64,000 bases of DNA from Mesorhizobium amorphae CCNWGS0123 (GTDB lineage: Bacteria > Pseudomonadota > Alphaproteobacteria > Rhizobiales > Rhizobiaceae). The stretch is taken from assembly GCF_001686985.1 (NCBI RefSeq), contig NZ_CP015322.1:62001-126000 (forward strand), read 5' to 3'. Below, piece by piece: positions 26,141 through 35,212 of the stretch. Under the pieces are notes generated by a model. The model was not told where the DNA came from. It was given only the letters and a program-made list of their open reading frames with translations, and did no database searches. Each line of letters begins with the position of its first letter. Position 1 is the stretch's first letter. Position numbers and translations under genes: made by a program.

Positions 26141-27681
26141 ACGCGGACGTCCGTAGCTTTTTTGGCAGACCCATCATCATCGGCGGCGGCATCGCCGGGC
26201 TGATGACTGCGCTTTATATGGCGCCTGAGCCGGTGCTTCTTCTGTCGAGGACGCCACTCGGAACGGACACGTCCAGCATGCGGGCACAGGGCGGCCTGGC
26301 TGCCAGCCTCGCCGATGACGACAATCCGGCACTGCACCTGGCCGATACACTCGCCGCTGGCGATGGGCTGTGCGACGCGGAAATGGCAAGCCGAATCCTG
26401 CACGCGGCGCCCAGCGCGATCGCAACGCTGGAGGGTTTTGGGGTCCGTTTCGACTACACGCCGGAAAGGTCTTTGCGCCTTGGACTGGAGGCTGCGCACT
26501 GCCGACGGCGCATCGTTCATGCCGGTGGCGACGGCACCGGACGCGAAGTCATGCGTGCCTTGGTCGCGGCTGTGCGTTCCGCCCCGTCGATCGTGGTCGT
26601 CGAAGGTGTGGAAGCGCGTCGGCTGGCGGTCAAGCAGAATGCGGTCCGGGGTGTCTGGGCAAGCTGTTCGATGGGTTCGGTATTCTTCGGCTCGCGACGG
26701 GTGGTCCTCGCAACAGGCGGGATTGGCGGCCTGTTTATCGACACCACCAATCCCTTGGGCAGTTGCGGACAGGGCCTGGCACTTGCAGCGCGCGCAGGTG
26801 CTGTCCTTGCTGATCTGGAATTCATCCAGTTCCACCCGACCGCGCTTGATGGATCGAACCGCCCCATGACGCTCATCAGCGAGGCGGTTCGCGGCGAAGG
26901 CGCAACCATCGTCGACGAGACAGGGCGGCGTTTCGTCGACGGTTTGCGAGGTGCGGAACTCGCGCCACGCGACATCGTGGCGCGCGCTGTCTGGAAGCAT
27001 CTTGCCGATGGCCATCGGGTCTTTCTCGATGTGCGGGAAAAGCCCGGCCCGGCATTCGGGCGGCAGTTTCCAACGATCGCAGCAGCCTGCCGCGTAGTCG
27101 GCATCGACCCGGCACATGACCTCATTCCTATCCGCCCCGCACAGCACTACCACATGGGTGGCGTCGCCGTGGATGGCGCCGGTCGCACCTCTGTTTCAGG
27201 ACTTTGGGCCTGCGGCGAGGTAGCCTCCACCGGATTGCATGGCGCGAACAGGCTCGCTAGCAACTCCCTGACCGAGGCCATCGTGTGCGCGCGCTGGGTC
27301 GCGGAAAGCGTCGCCGGTACGCCTGCGCGCCGGACAAAGCCTGTCTTTGCACGCGATTACCCATCGCCCGATCCCATACCCGTGCGCCCTCTCCTCTCGA
27401 GCGCACTCGGCATCGTCCGGAATGGTGAATGTTTGAAAGCAACAGCGCGTGCTTTGTTGCCGCTCGCCGAGGCCAACGACGCGGCATCGGATTCCGCGTC
27501 TGTCGGGCTGATGATGACGATCGCCGCCTTGTCGCGCGAGGAAAGCCGTGGCGCCCACTACCGCGCCGACTTTCCGCATCGTGAAGCCGTTGCCAGACGT
27601 TTCGAACTTACTCTCGCCGATGCCCTGGCGGCAGCGCGGGAACTCGCACACGTCCCGAGCCTCGAGGGGGCCAGGTTATGA
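26137..27681 (+). CDS. nadB: L-aspartate oxidase
   Basis: FAD enzyme that oxidises L-aspartate to iminoaspartate for NadA. It has 514 residues. The dinucleotide motif IIIGGGIAGLMTAL is at the N-terminus, followed by MRAQGGLAASL. The active-site region QFHPTAL is followed by EAVRGEGATIVDETG, and the C-terminal FAD loop reads ANRLASNSLTEAIVCARW. The start overlaps nadA by four bases, and the stop overlaps the nadC start. Confidence 0.96.
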   Translation: MNADVRSFFGRPIIIGGGIAGLMTALYMAPEPVLLLSRTPLGTDTSSMRAQGGLAASLADDDNPALHLADTLAAGDGLCDAEMASRILHAAPSAIATLEGFGVRFDYTPERSLRLGLEAAHCRRRIVHAGGDGTGREVMRALVAAVRSAPSIVVVEGVEARRLAVKQNAVRGVWASCSMGSVFFGSRRVVLATGGIGGLFIDTTNPLGSCGQGLALAARAGAVLADLEFIQFHPTALDGSNRPMTLISEAVRGEGATIVDETGRRFVDGLRGAELAPRDIVARAVWKHLADGHRVFLDVREKPGPAFGRQFPTIAAACRVVGIDPAHDLIPIRPAQHYHMGGVAVDGAGRTSVSGLWACGEVASTGLHGANRLASNSLTEAIVCARWVAESVAGTPARRTKPVFARDYPSPDPIPVRPLLSSALGIVRNGECLKATARALLPLAEANDAASDSASVGLMMTIAALSREESRGAHYRADFPHREAVARRFELTLADALAAARELAHVPSLEGARL

Positions 27682-28532
27682 AGCTCGCACCACTTCCCAC
27701 GGTCATGTTGGAGCCGCTTGTCCGGGCGGCTCTTCTCGAAGACCTTGGCAGAGCCGGTGACGTGACCACGGACGCCGTCGTCCCGAAAGAACACCAGGCG
27801 AGGACCGTGCTGGCGGCGCGCCAGTCGGGCGTTGTGGCCGGTCTCGATCTGGCGATGCTTGCTTTCCGGCTGATCGATCCTGACGTCGAAATCTCCGTGG
27901 AGCGGGCGGACGGCAGCGACGTGGCGAAAGGAGAGGTCATTGCCTCCGTGGTTGGGCCGGCCCGGGCCATTCTCACGGCCGAACGCACGGCACTCAATTT
28001 TCTGTGCCATCTGAGCGGCATCGCCACGGCAACGGCATCGATCGTGGCCGCGGTTCGCGGACATGGTGCGAAGATCGTCTGCACCCGCAAGACGACGCCC
28101 GGTTTGCGGGCAGTCGAAAAGTACGCCGTGCGCGCAGGAGGTGGCGCCAATCACCGCTTTGGCCTCGACGACGCCATCCTGATCAAGGACAACCACATTG
28201 CCATCGCCGGCGGAATTCGCACCGCGCTCGAGCGGGCACGAAACAGCGCCGGCCATCTCGTCAAGATCGAAGTCGAGGTCGATACCCTGGCCCAGTTGGA
28301 GGAGGTCCTTGGTTTCGCTCCCGATGCAGTCCTTCTCGATAACATGTCCCTCGACGATCTGCGTCGCGCCGTCGCAATCGTCGGCGGTCGGGCGATCACG
28401 GAGGCTTCAGGCACGATCACGTCCGATACGGCGCCAGCGATTGCCGCGACCGGCGTCGATCTGATTTCCATCGGTCGACTGACCCACAGCGCGCCGATCC
28501 TGGATATCGGCCTCGACTATCGGAGCTCATGA
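27678..28532 (+). CDS. nadC: Nicotinate-nucleotide pyrophosphorylase (quinolinate phosphoribosyltransferase)
   Basis: Converts quinolinate and PRPP to nicotinate mononucleotide. It has 284 residues. The catalytic block CTRKTTPGLRAVEKYAVRAG and HRFGLDDAILIKDNHI are complete, as is KIEVEVDTLAQLEE. It overlaps nadB by four bases (ATGA). A gap of about 90 bases to bioB holds no evident terminator, so the nad and bio genes may share a transcript. Confidence 0.96.
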   Translation: MKLAPLPTVMLEPLVRAALLEDLGRAGDVTTDAVVPKEHQARTVLAARQSGVVAGLDLAMLAFRLIDPDVEISVERADGSDVAKGEVIASVVGPARAILTAERTALNFLCHLSGIATATASIVAAVRGHGAKIVCTRKTTPGLRAVEKYAVRAGGGANHRFGLDDAILIKDNHIAIAGGIRTALERARNSAGHLVKIEVEVDTLAQLEEVLGFAPDAVLLDNMSLDDLRRAVAIVGGRAITEASGTITSDTAPAIAATGVDLISIGRLTHSAPILDIGLDYRSS

Positions 28533-28623
28533 TCGCGCGGCGAACGGACGGGAGCGGTCGATGACCTCCCTCTTCGTCAATCAGAAAGTGAAGACCCCGA
28601 AAAGCCAGAACCGGAGAAACCGC

Positions 28624-29622
28624 ATGGACCTGCACGCAACGAGTCCGACGACGACGATACAGCAAGCCGATGACGATGGGACGTGGACGTCGGAGAAAGC
28701 TCGGGCACTTCACGATGCGCCTTTCAACAATCTCCTCTTCCTGGCGCAAACGATTCACCGCCAGAATTTCGATCCCAACAAGGTCCAGCTCAGCCGGCTT
28801 CTCAGCATCAAGACCGGCGGATGCCCGGAGGATTGCGGCTATTGCAGCCAGTCGGCGCATCACGAAAGCGGGTTGAAGGCGTCGAAGCTGATGGAGGTCC
28901 GGCGCGTCATCGCCGAGGCAACCAAGGCGCGTGACGCCGGCGCCACCCGCTACTGCATGGGCGCCGCCTGGCGCAATCCCAAGGCGCGCGATATGGATGC
29001 GGTCGTGGCGATGGTCGAAGGCGTCAAGGCGCTCGGCATGGAGACGTGCATGACGCTCGGCATGCTCGATCCTGAGCAGGCCGCTCGTCTGAAACAGGCT
29101 GGTCTCGACTACTACAACCACAACATCGATACGTCAGAACGCTATTATAGCGAGGTCATCAGCACGCGCAGCTTTGCCGATCGGCTCGATACGCTCGATC
29201 ATGTCCGTCAATCCGGCATCAAGGTCTGCTGCGGCGGCATTGTCGGCATGGGCGAAGAGCCGGTGGACCGGATCGATATGCTGGTGACGCTGGCCAATCT
29301 GCCGGAGCATCCGCAAAGCGTTCCGATCAACATGCTTATCCCGATCGCCGGAACGCCGCTGGCTGAAGCCAAGCCCATCGAGCCGATCGAATTCGTGCGC
29401 GTGATCGCACTGGCGCGCATCATGATGCCGAAATCGCATGTGCGCCTTTCCGCCGGCCGCACCGCGATGACCGACGAAATGCAGGCGCTGTGCTTCTTTG
29501 CCGGCGCCAACTCGATCTTCGTCGGCGACACGCTGCTGACGGCGGACAATCCGGGCGAAGACAAGGATACTCTGCTGTTCCGCCGTCTCGGCATAGAGCC
29601 GATGGAACTCGAGGCGCAATGA
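28624..29622 (+). CDS. bioB: Biotin synthase
   Basis: Radical-SAM enzyme that inserts sulfur into dethiobiotin. It has 332 residues from the ATG at 28624, which has CGGAG ten bases upstream; an in-frame ATG at 28561 adds a tail without family likeness. The SAM cluster is C67-X3-C71-X2-C74 (CPEDCGYC), and YNHNIDTSERYY and the 2Fe-2S region with CCGGIVGMGE are present. No BioR-type palindrome was seen in the 91 bases upstream. First gene of bioBFDAZ. Confidence 0.96.
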   Translation: MDLHATSPTTTIQQADDDGTWTSEKARALHDAPFNNLLFLAQTIHRQNFDPNKVQLSRLLSIKTGGCPEDCGYCSQSAHHESGLKASKLMEVRRVIAEATKARDAGATRYCMGAAWRNPKARDMDAVVAMVEGVKALGMETCMTLGMLDPEQAARLKQAGLDYYNHNIDTSERYYSEVISTRSFADRLDTLDHVRQSGIKVCCGGIVGMGEEPVDRIDMLVTLANLPEHPQSVPINMLIPIAGTPLAEAKPIEPIEFVRVIALARIMMPKSHVRLSAGRTAMTDEMQALCFFAGANSIFVGDTLLTADNPGEDKDTLLFRRLGIEPMELEAQ

Positions 29623-30758
29623 ACGGGGCACCGCTGGGCCGGCACGAGGCGACCTTGCAGGGGCTGGAGCGTAGGGACCGGCTGCGGACGCTTTCGCCGC
29701 GCGCCGGGCTTGACTTCTCGTCGAACGATTATCTCGGACTTGCCGCCTCCAGGAGACTTGGCGAGGCGGTTGCGGCGGCGATTGCGCGGGGCACGCCGGT
29801 TGGTGCCACCGGGTCGCGGCTGTTACGCGGCAACGCACCGGAGCATGAGGAACTGGAGGCGGACGCGGCGGCATTCTTCGGCGCCGAACGCGCGCTGTTC
29901 TTCGGCAGCGGCTACATAGCCAACTTCGCACTGCTGACCGCGCTGCCGCAAAAGGGCGACCTTTTGGTCCTCGACGAGCTTGCTCACGCCAGCATGCATG
30001 AGGGAGCGCAGGCCGGGCGCGCCCAGTTCGTGCTGGCCACGCACAACGACGTCAACGCTGTCGAGGATGCGATCACGCACTGGCGCGCCGGCGGAGCCCT
30101 GGGCCGTGTCTGGATCGCAGTCGAAAGCCTCTACAGCATGGATGGCGACCGCGCGCCTCTTGCGAGCCTCGTCGCGCTTGCCGATCGGCACGAGGCATTC
30201 ATCGTCGTCGACGAAGCACACGCCACCGGCGTCTGGGGACCGGACGGTCGCGGGCTGGCCGCCGCATTCGAGGGCCGCGACAACATCGTCGCGCTTCACA
30301 CATGCGGCAAGGCGATCGGCGCGTCGGGCGCGCTTGTCACCGCTCCACGAACGTTGTGCGACTACCTCGTCAACCGGTGCCGGCCATTCATCTACGCCAC
30401 AGCGCCATCGCCGCTGATGGCAGTGGCAGTGCGCGAAGCACTCGCAATGCTCGTCGATGAGCCTTTGCGCCGTCTCCAGTTGCAGGAGCGCGTTGCCTTC
30501 GCCGGTCGCAAATTGGCGGAGCGCTGTGGCGTGAAGCCCAGCGGCTCCCAGATCCAGCCGGTTGTCATTGGCGACGTCAGGCGCACCATGGCGGTGGCGG
30601 CGGCACTACAGGCGCGCGGCTTCGACATACGCGGCATCCGCCCGCCGACGGTGCCGGAGGGCACGTCGCGTCTGCGCATTTCACTGACGCTCAACGTCGA
30701 CGAATCCGATACCTCGGCCATGGTCGAAGTGCTCGCCGAGGGGTTGGGCTCGGCATGA
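29619..30758 (+). CDS. bioF: 8-amino-7-oxononanoate synthase
   Basis: PLP enzyme that joins pimeloyl thioester and L-alanine. It has 379 residues from the ATG at 29619, which overlaps the bioB stop as ATGA. Family motifs are FSSNDYLGLA, GATGSRLLRG, DEAHATGVWGPDGRG, and the PLP lysine in HTCGKAIGASGALV. Intact. Confidence 0.95.
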   Translation: MNGAPLGRHEATLQGLERRDRLRTLSPRAGLDFSSNDYLGLAASRRLGEAVAAAIARGTPVGATGSRLLRGNAPEHEELEADAAAFFGAERALFFGSGYIANFALLTALPQKGDLLVLDELAHASMHEGAQAGRAQFVLATHNDVNAVEDAITHWRAGGALGRVWIAVESLYSMDGDRAPLASLVALADRHEAFIVVDEAHATGVWGPDGRGLAAAFEGRDNIVALHTCGKAIGASGALVTAPRTLCDYLVNRCRPFIYATAPSPLMAVAVREALAMLVDEPLRRLQLQERVAFAGRKLAERCGVKPSGSQIQPVVIGDVRRTMAVAAALQARGFDIRGIRPPTVPEGTSRLRISLTLNVDESDTSAMVEVLAEGLGSA

Positions 30759-31390
30759 CCCTGCGCCTCGTCATCACCGGAACAGATACCGGAATTGGCA
30801 AGACGGTCTTCTCGGCTGGACTCGCCGGCCTGCTTGACGGCTTCTACTGGAAGCCGGTGCAATCGGGCCTTGACGGCGAAACCGACAGCGAGATTGTCGG
30901 GCGGCTTGCCGGCCTGCCCATGGGACGCGTGCTGCCGGAGGTCTACCGTTTGAGGAAGCCGCTCTCGCCGCATCGCTCGGCCGAGATCGACGGCGTCTCG
31001 ATCGAGGCGGCGGACCTCTCGGTTCCCTGCGTGCCGGCGCCGCTCATCATCGAGGGTGCGGGCGGGCTGATGGTGCCGCTCAACCGCCGCACAAGCTTCA
31101 TCGACATATTCGCACAATGGCGACTGCCGGTCATTCTGTGCGCCCGCACCGCGCTCGGCACAATCAACCACACCCTGCTGTCGATCGAGGCCCTGCGGGC
31201 GCGCTCCATCCCGCTGGCCGGTATCGCCTTCATCGGTGATGAGATGGCCGACACGCAACAGACAATCGTGGAGTTCGGCGGCGTGCCGCAGCTCGGCAGG
31301 CTGCCGCACCTCGATCCGCTAACGGACAAGACGCTGAGAGACGCAATGATTGCGGGCTTCGGCTTCGCCTCGATTGCCGGAGGCGAATGA
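30755..31390 (+). CDS. bioD: Dethiobiotin synthetase
   Basis: Closes the ureido ring of dethiobiotin using CO2 and ATP. It has 211 residues. The P-loop GTDTGIGKTVFSAGL is N-terminal, followed by YWKPVQSG with the catalytic lysine, and IIEGAGGLMVPL. ATGA overlaps join it to bioF and bioA. Confidence 0.95.
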   Translation: MTLRLVITGTDTGIGKTVFSAGLAGLLDGFYWKPVQSGLDGETDSEIVGRLAGLPMGRVLPEVYRLRKPLSPHRSAEIDGVSIEAADLSVPCVPAPLIIEGAGGLMVPLNRRTSFIDIFAQWRLPVILCARTALGTINHTLLSIEALRARSIPLAGIAFIGDEMADTQQTIVEFGGVPQLGRLPHLDPLTDKTLRDAMIAGFGFASIAGGE

Positions 31391-32655
31391 TGTCGCAGTC
31401 TCGAGTCTGGCATCCGTTCACCCAGCACGCGCTAGAGCCGACGATCCCCGAAATCGTCATGACCGAAGGCGCCTATCTCCATAAGGCCGACGGCACGCGC
31501 ATCCTGGACGCCATCTCCTCCTGGTGGGTCGTCACGCACGGCCACCGCCATCCGCGCATCATGAAGGCTATCGAGACAACCGCGTCGAGCCTCGACCAGA
31601 TCATCTTTGCGGGCTTCACGCACGAGCCGGCCGAACGCCTGGCCAGGGCGCTTGTCGGCCTCGCTCCCGCCGGACTCGAATGGGTGTTCTATTCCGACAG
31701 CGGCTCGACCTCAGTCGAAGTCGCGCTGAAGATGGCGCTCGGTTATTTCCGCAACATCGGCGCACCGCGCTCGCGCATCGTCGTCATGGAGCACAGCTAT
31801 CATGGCGACACCATCGGCACGATGAGCGTCGGCGCCCGCGGTGTGTTCAACGCTGCCTACGAGCCGTTGCTGTTCGAGGTCGATACCATCCCCTTCCCGG
31901 CCGCCGGGCGAGAGCAAGAGACGCTGGATCGGTTCGAGGCCGTCAGCCGCGACCGGCACGCCGCCGCGCTGATTGTCGAACCGCTCGTGCTTGGCGCCGG
32001 CGGCATGCTGATGTACCCGGCTTCGGTTCTGGCCGAATTGAAGAAGATTGCCGAAGCCTCCGGCACGCTGCTGATCGCCGACGAGGTGATGACCGGTTGG
32101 GGACGAACCGGAACCATGTTCGCCTGCGAGCAGGCGGCCATCTCTCCCGACATCCTGTGCACCTCGAAGGGCCTGACCGGTGGCGCCATCCCGCTGGCGG
32201 CCACGCTCGCCACCGATGCCATCTTCCAGGCTCATTATTCCGCGGACCGGAAGAAGACCTTCTTTCATTCGAGCTCATACACCGCCAATCCGATTGCCTG
32301 CGCGGCAGCGCTCGCCAATGTCGAGATCTGGCGCGACGAACCAGTGGCCGAGCGGATCGCGGCCTTGAGCGGGATGCAGGCCGCCGGGCTTCAGCGCTTT
32401 CGCGACAATGCCAACTTCACCGACAGTCGGGTGACCGGCACGATCGCGGCCCTTGATCTGCACGCCGGCTCAGCCGGCTATCTGGCCGAGATCGGGCCAA
32501 AACTGCGCGCTTTTTTCCTCGAGCGCGGACTGCTGGTGCGTCCGCTCGGCAATGTGCTCTATCTTCTGCCGCCCTATTGCATCACCGGCGACGAGCTCGA
32601 CGGGCTCTACGACGCCATCGCGGAGGCCGGCGAACGCTTCGGCTCAAAACCATGA
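31387..32655 (+). CDS. bioA: Adenosylmethionine-8-amino-7-oxononanoate aminotransferase
   Basis: Converts KAPA to DAPA with SAM as amino donor. It has 422 residues. SSWWVVTHGHRHP, EHSYHGDTIGTMS, DEVMTGWGRTG and the PLP lysine in CTSKGLTGGAIPLA are present. It starts at the first of two adjacent ATG codons overlapping bioD, and ends overlapping bioZ. Confidence 0.95.
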   Translation: MMSQSRVWHPFTQHALEPTIPEIVMTEGAYLHKADGTRILDAISSWWVVTHGHRHPRIMKAIETTASSLDQIIFAGFTHEPAERLARALVGLAPAGLEWVFYSDSGSTSVEVALKMALGYFRNIGAPRSRIVVMEHSYHGDTIGTMSVGARGVFNAAYEPLLFEVDTIPFPAAGREQETLDRFEAVSRDRHAAALIVEPLVLGAGGMLMYPASVLAELKKIAEASGTLLIADEVMTGWGRTGTMFACEQAAISPDILCTSKGLTGGAIPLAATLATDAIFQAHYSADRKKTFFHSSSYTANPIACAAALANVEIWRDEPVAERIAALSGMQAAGLQRFRDNANFTDSRVTGTIAALDLHAGSAGYLAEIGPKLRAFFLERGLLVRPLGNVLYLLPPYCITGDELDGLYDAIAEAGERFGSKP

Positions 32656-33635
32656 GCCGATCGTCGCGCATTCTCGGGTTTGGTCATCATGCGCCTGGGC
32701 GCAAAGTGGCGAATGCCGAGATCGAGAGCAATCTTGGCCTCGAGCCTGGCTGGATCGAAAAGCGCACGGGAATCCGTTCGCGCTTCTGGGCAACGGACGA
32801 AGACACGCTGTCTGGCCTTGCCGCGCAGGCCGGCGATATGGCGCTGGCGAACGCCGGTATCGACCGTAGCGACATTGGTCTGCTGTTGCTCGCCACTTCG
32901 ACGCCCGACCATCTCCTGCCGCCAAGCGCGCCCCTGGTCGCGCACAAGCTCGGCCTTGGCCGCGCAGGCGCGGTCGATCTGACCGGCGCCTGTGCCGGTT
33001 TCATCTATGCGCTGATGTTTGCTGATGGATTCACCCGCCTGCACGGCAAACCAGCGCTGATCATCGCCGCCAACATCCTCAGCCGCCGCATCAACCCGGC
33101 CGAGCGCGCCAGTTCGGTCCTTTTCGCCGATGCCGCCGGCGCCCTGGTGATTGGTCCGTGCGAGGACCCTGATCGGGGCGTTCTCGGTGCCTCGGTGGAT
33201 TCCGACGGCTCGCGCTACGGGCTGATCCAGATCCCGGCGGGCGGAAGCAACGTCCCGTTCCAAAGTGGCCTGGATCTCGGGCAAACCCGAATGACGATGA
33301 CCGACGGCCGCGAAGTGTTCGCAAGGGCCGTGGACATGATGACTGCATGTTCAAAGGACGCGCTCGCCGCAGCCCGAACGCAGCCGCAGGACATCGATCG
33401 GTTCGTGCCGCACCAGGCCAATGCCCGCATTTTCGATGCGGTCGGGAGGAGCCTCGGCATTGCAGATCACGCAATCGTCAAGACAATCGCCGACTACGGC
33501 AACTCTTCCGCCGCGACGATCCCGCTATCGCTTTCGCTAGCCCATCAGATGGAACCGTTTCGGCCGGGGGAGAAAATCCTTCTCGCTGCAGCGGGTGCGG
33601 GTCTCAGCGGCGGCGCCCTCGTCGTCGGAACTTAG
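32652..33635 (+). CDS. bioZ: BioZ, KAS III-like enzyme making the pimeloyl precursor of biotin
   Basis: A 327-residue FabH-fold condensing enzyme with the triad C114 (TGACAGF), H254 (VPHQANARIF) and N284 (YGNSSAATIP). Its position inside the bio operon, in the place where other bacteria use bioC/bioH, identifies it as BioZ. That gene was first described in the Mesorhizobium symbiosis-island bio operon and supplies the pimeloyl group by extending a glutaryl thioester. The start ATG overlaps the bioA stop as ATGA. Taken alone the sequence could be read as a general FabH; context decides. Confidence 0.9.
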   Translation: MSRSSRILGFGHHAPGRKVANAEIESNLGLEPGWIEKRTGIRSRFWATDEDTLSGLAAQAGDMALANAGIDRSDIGLLLLATSTPDHLLPPSAPLVAHKLGLGRAGAVDLTGACAGFIYALMFADGFTRLHGKPALIIAANILSRRINPAERASSVLFADAAGALVIGPCEDPDRGVLGASVDSDGSRYGLIQIPAGGSNVPFQSGLDLGQTRMTMTDGREVFARAVDMMTACSKDALAAARTQPQDIDRFVPHQANARIFDAVGRSLGIADHAIVKTIADYGNSSAATIPLSLSLAHQMEPFRPGEKILLAAAGAGLSGGALVVGT

Positions 33636-33690
33636 CCGAGCAACCGGCCGCCCAACGGACTGGTCATTCATGATGGATAGGAAACAGACT

Positions 33691-34143
33691 ATGCGAAAAC
33701 TAGTCGCCGGCAAGCTGCACGGCATCCACGTCACCGAAGCAAACCTCAACTACCACGGTTCGATAACGCTCGACCCTGACCACTGCGAAGAAGCCGGGAT
33801 CCTGCCGATGGAGTTTGTCGAGATATGGAACAAGAACTCCGGCGCGCGGATTTCGACCTACGTCATTCTCGGCGAACGCGGGTCACGCTGCTGTATCCTC
33901 AACGGAGCGGCCGCCCGCACCTGCCAGCCAGACGACCAGATCATTGTCTGCAGCTCCATCTACCTGGATGAAGCGCATATCACCTCGCTGAAGCCGCGGG
34001 TCGTCACGTTCGACCAGGACAACCACATACTCGACCGCCTGAGCTACTCCGTCGATCTCGACGCCCATGGCCGTTACTGTTTCTCCATCCTTGACGAGGC
34101 GGGGGAGGCTTTGGCCACCCCTGCCCTGCTCTCCGGCGCGTGA
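33691..34143 (+). CDS. panD: Aspartate 1-decarboxylase (proenzyme)
   Basis: Makes beta-alanine for pantothenate. It has 150 residues from the ATG at 33691, which has AGGA at good spacing; ATG codons at 33670 and 33673 are less well placed. The self-cleavage site is G23-S24 in NYHGSITLD, where the serine becomes the pyruvoyl group. VEIWNKNSGARISTYVI and GSRCCILNGAAARTC follow the PanD pattern. It lies 55 bases after bioZ on the same strand and probably on the same transcript. It feeds the step catalysed by PanC, whose gene here is broken. Confidence 0.9.
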   Translation: MRKLVAGKLHGIHVTEANLNYHGSITLDPDHCEEAGILPMEFVEIWNKNSGARISTYVILGERGSRCCILNGAAARTCQPDDQIIVCSSIYLDEAHITSLKPRVVTFDQDNHILDRLSYSVDLDAHGRYCFSILDEAGEALATPALLSGA

Positions 34144-34199
34144 CTTGTATCCGACACGTGTGCGAGCTTTTGCACCGCAATAATCGAGCGCCTGTCGTC

Positions 34200-34268
34200 G
34201 CCGCGGGCCGAATACGCTTGACGCAGAGATCCGTTGAACCTGATCCAGCTCATACTGGCGCTGGGACG
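34200..34268 (+). ncRNA. TPP riboswitch (THI element), 3' half conserved, 5' half degraded
   Basis: TTGAACCTGATCCAGCTCAT, immediately followed by ACTGGCGCTGGGA, is the conserved 3' part of the thiamine-pyrophosphate riboswitch, preceded by CAGAGAT in place of CTGAGAT. The expected 5' partner GGGGTGC is not present in the right position. No thiC or other thiamine gene follows; an ABC permease remnant does. It is therefore probably a non-functional relic. Confidence 0.7.
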
Positions 34269-34274
34269 GTGAGG

Positions 34275-34606
34275 ATGGCGTGCCAACGACCGCTTGCGGC
34301 GACTGGATCCGCGCCTAGAGGAAGCAAGCCAGGACTTAGGCGCTGGAACCAGCGAGACCTTTTTCGCGTCGTGCTAACGAACCTGACGACTGCCATCGTT
34401 GGCAGTGCGCTCGACCAGATTGCCATCACCTTCATGCTCACAGGCACCAAGAATACCTTGCCGATGGCACATGGGACCAGCTTACGGGGCGGGATCTGGT
34501 CTGCCCTGAGCTCCGGGCGATCGCTGCACTGATGGCTGCGGCGTCAATCTGCTGCATATTCGCGGGGCTGCGGTTTTCCAAGCCAGAGGCAAAATACCGG
34601 TTTCTC
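34275..34606 (+). pseudogene. C-terminal remnant of a PotC-type ABC transporter permease, frameshifted
   Basis: The frame from 34275 reads VVLTNLTTAIVGSALDQIAI then FMLTGTKNTLPM. This is the EAA-loop-distal part of a polyamine-type ABC permease. After a shift near 34495 the second frame reads CPELRAIAALMAAASICCIF then AGLRFSK, the last membrane helix. The upstream two thirds of the permease are missing. It lies just after the riboswitch relic, so a TPP-regulated transporter may once have stood here. Confidence 0.65.
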
Positions 34607-35212
34607 AGTCTGGGACAAAAGATTGAGATGGTTGCGATTACCGACCTATCGACTATTGGGCGGATCTCGTCGCCAAGAATCGCGATCGCGGTATCGCCCA
34701 AGCGTTGGTATTCGGCGAACTTGCCTGCGACGAACAAGAGCTCGGAAGGTTCGCGGGTCTCGCGGCCGGGCACGCGAGTCGTTGCCGCATTGCCGAAATG
34801 GTATTGTTTCCACGTTATCAAGAATAACATCTACTCTATCGTTACCTTCGATCGTGTCATCCCACGCTGGCTGCATTCGAGCGAGCTCTGACCATGGAAC
34901 GCACAATCGCCGGACACGCCGCAGCCGAGGCGTGCGGCAATGGGCAGGAAATTCGCGCTCACCAAAACGGATACTTGCCCCGCGCATTCCGCTATGTGGC
35001 TCAATGCTACACTTCCGACTCTCTGCTAAGACCTCCGGATTGAGCGGGGGATCCCAAACCGGTATGCCGGTTCCTAGGATGAACGCAAAAGCATGCGGAA
35101 GCAGGTGCTTGGTTACGCCTTGGAAGCACTGACCCATTGCTCAACATCATAGAGGCAAAAAGGAAGTGGCAGCCGTGAATTAAACAATCGGCTCGTCGAA
35201 GGTAAGAAACGC
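34607..35212. other. Intergenic region before the MFS gene
   Basis: 606 bases with somewhat lower GC than the flanking genes. Frames are short and unrecognised. No nod box or sigma-54 promoter seen. Confidence 0.4.

Noticed and set aside
25897..27153. Long minus-strand open frame (418 codons) opposite nadA/nadB
   Set aside because: It is a codon-bias shadow of nadB and nadA, with no family features and no ribosome binding site.
34255..34275. Minus-strand TGGCACGCCATCC as a second sigma-54 promoter
   Set aside because: The -24 half fits but there is no GC at the -12 position with correct spacing, and no gene lies downstream on that strand.
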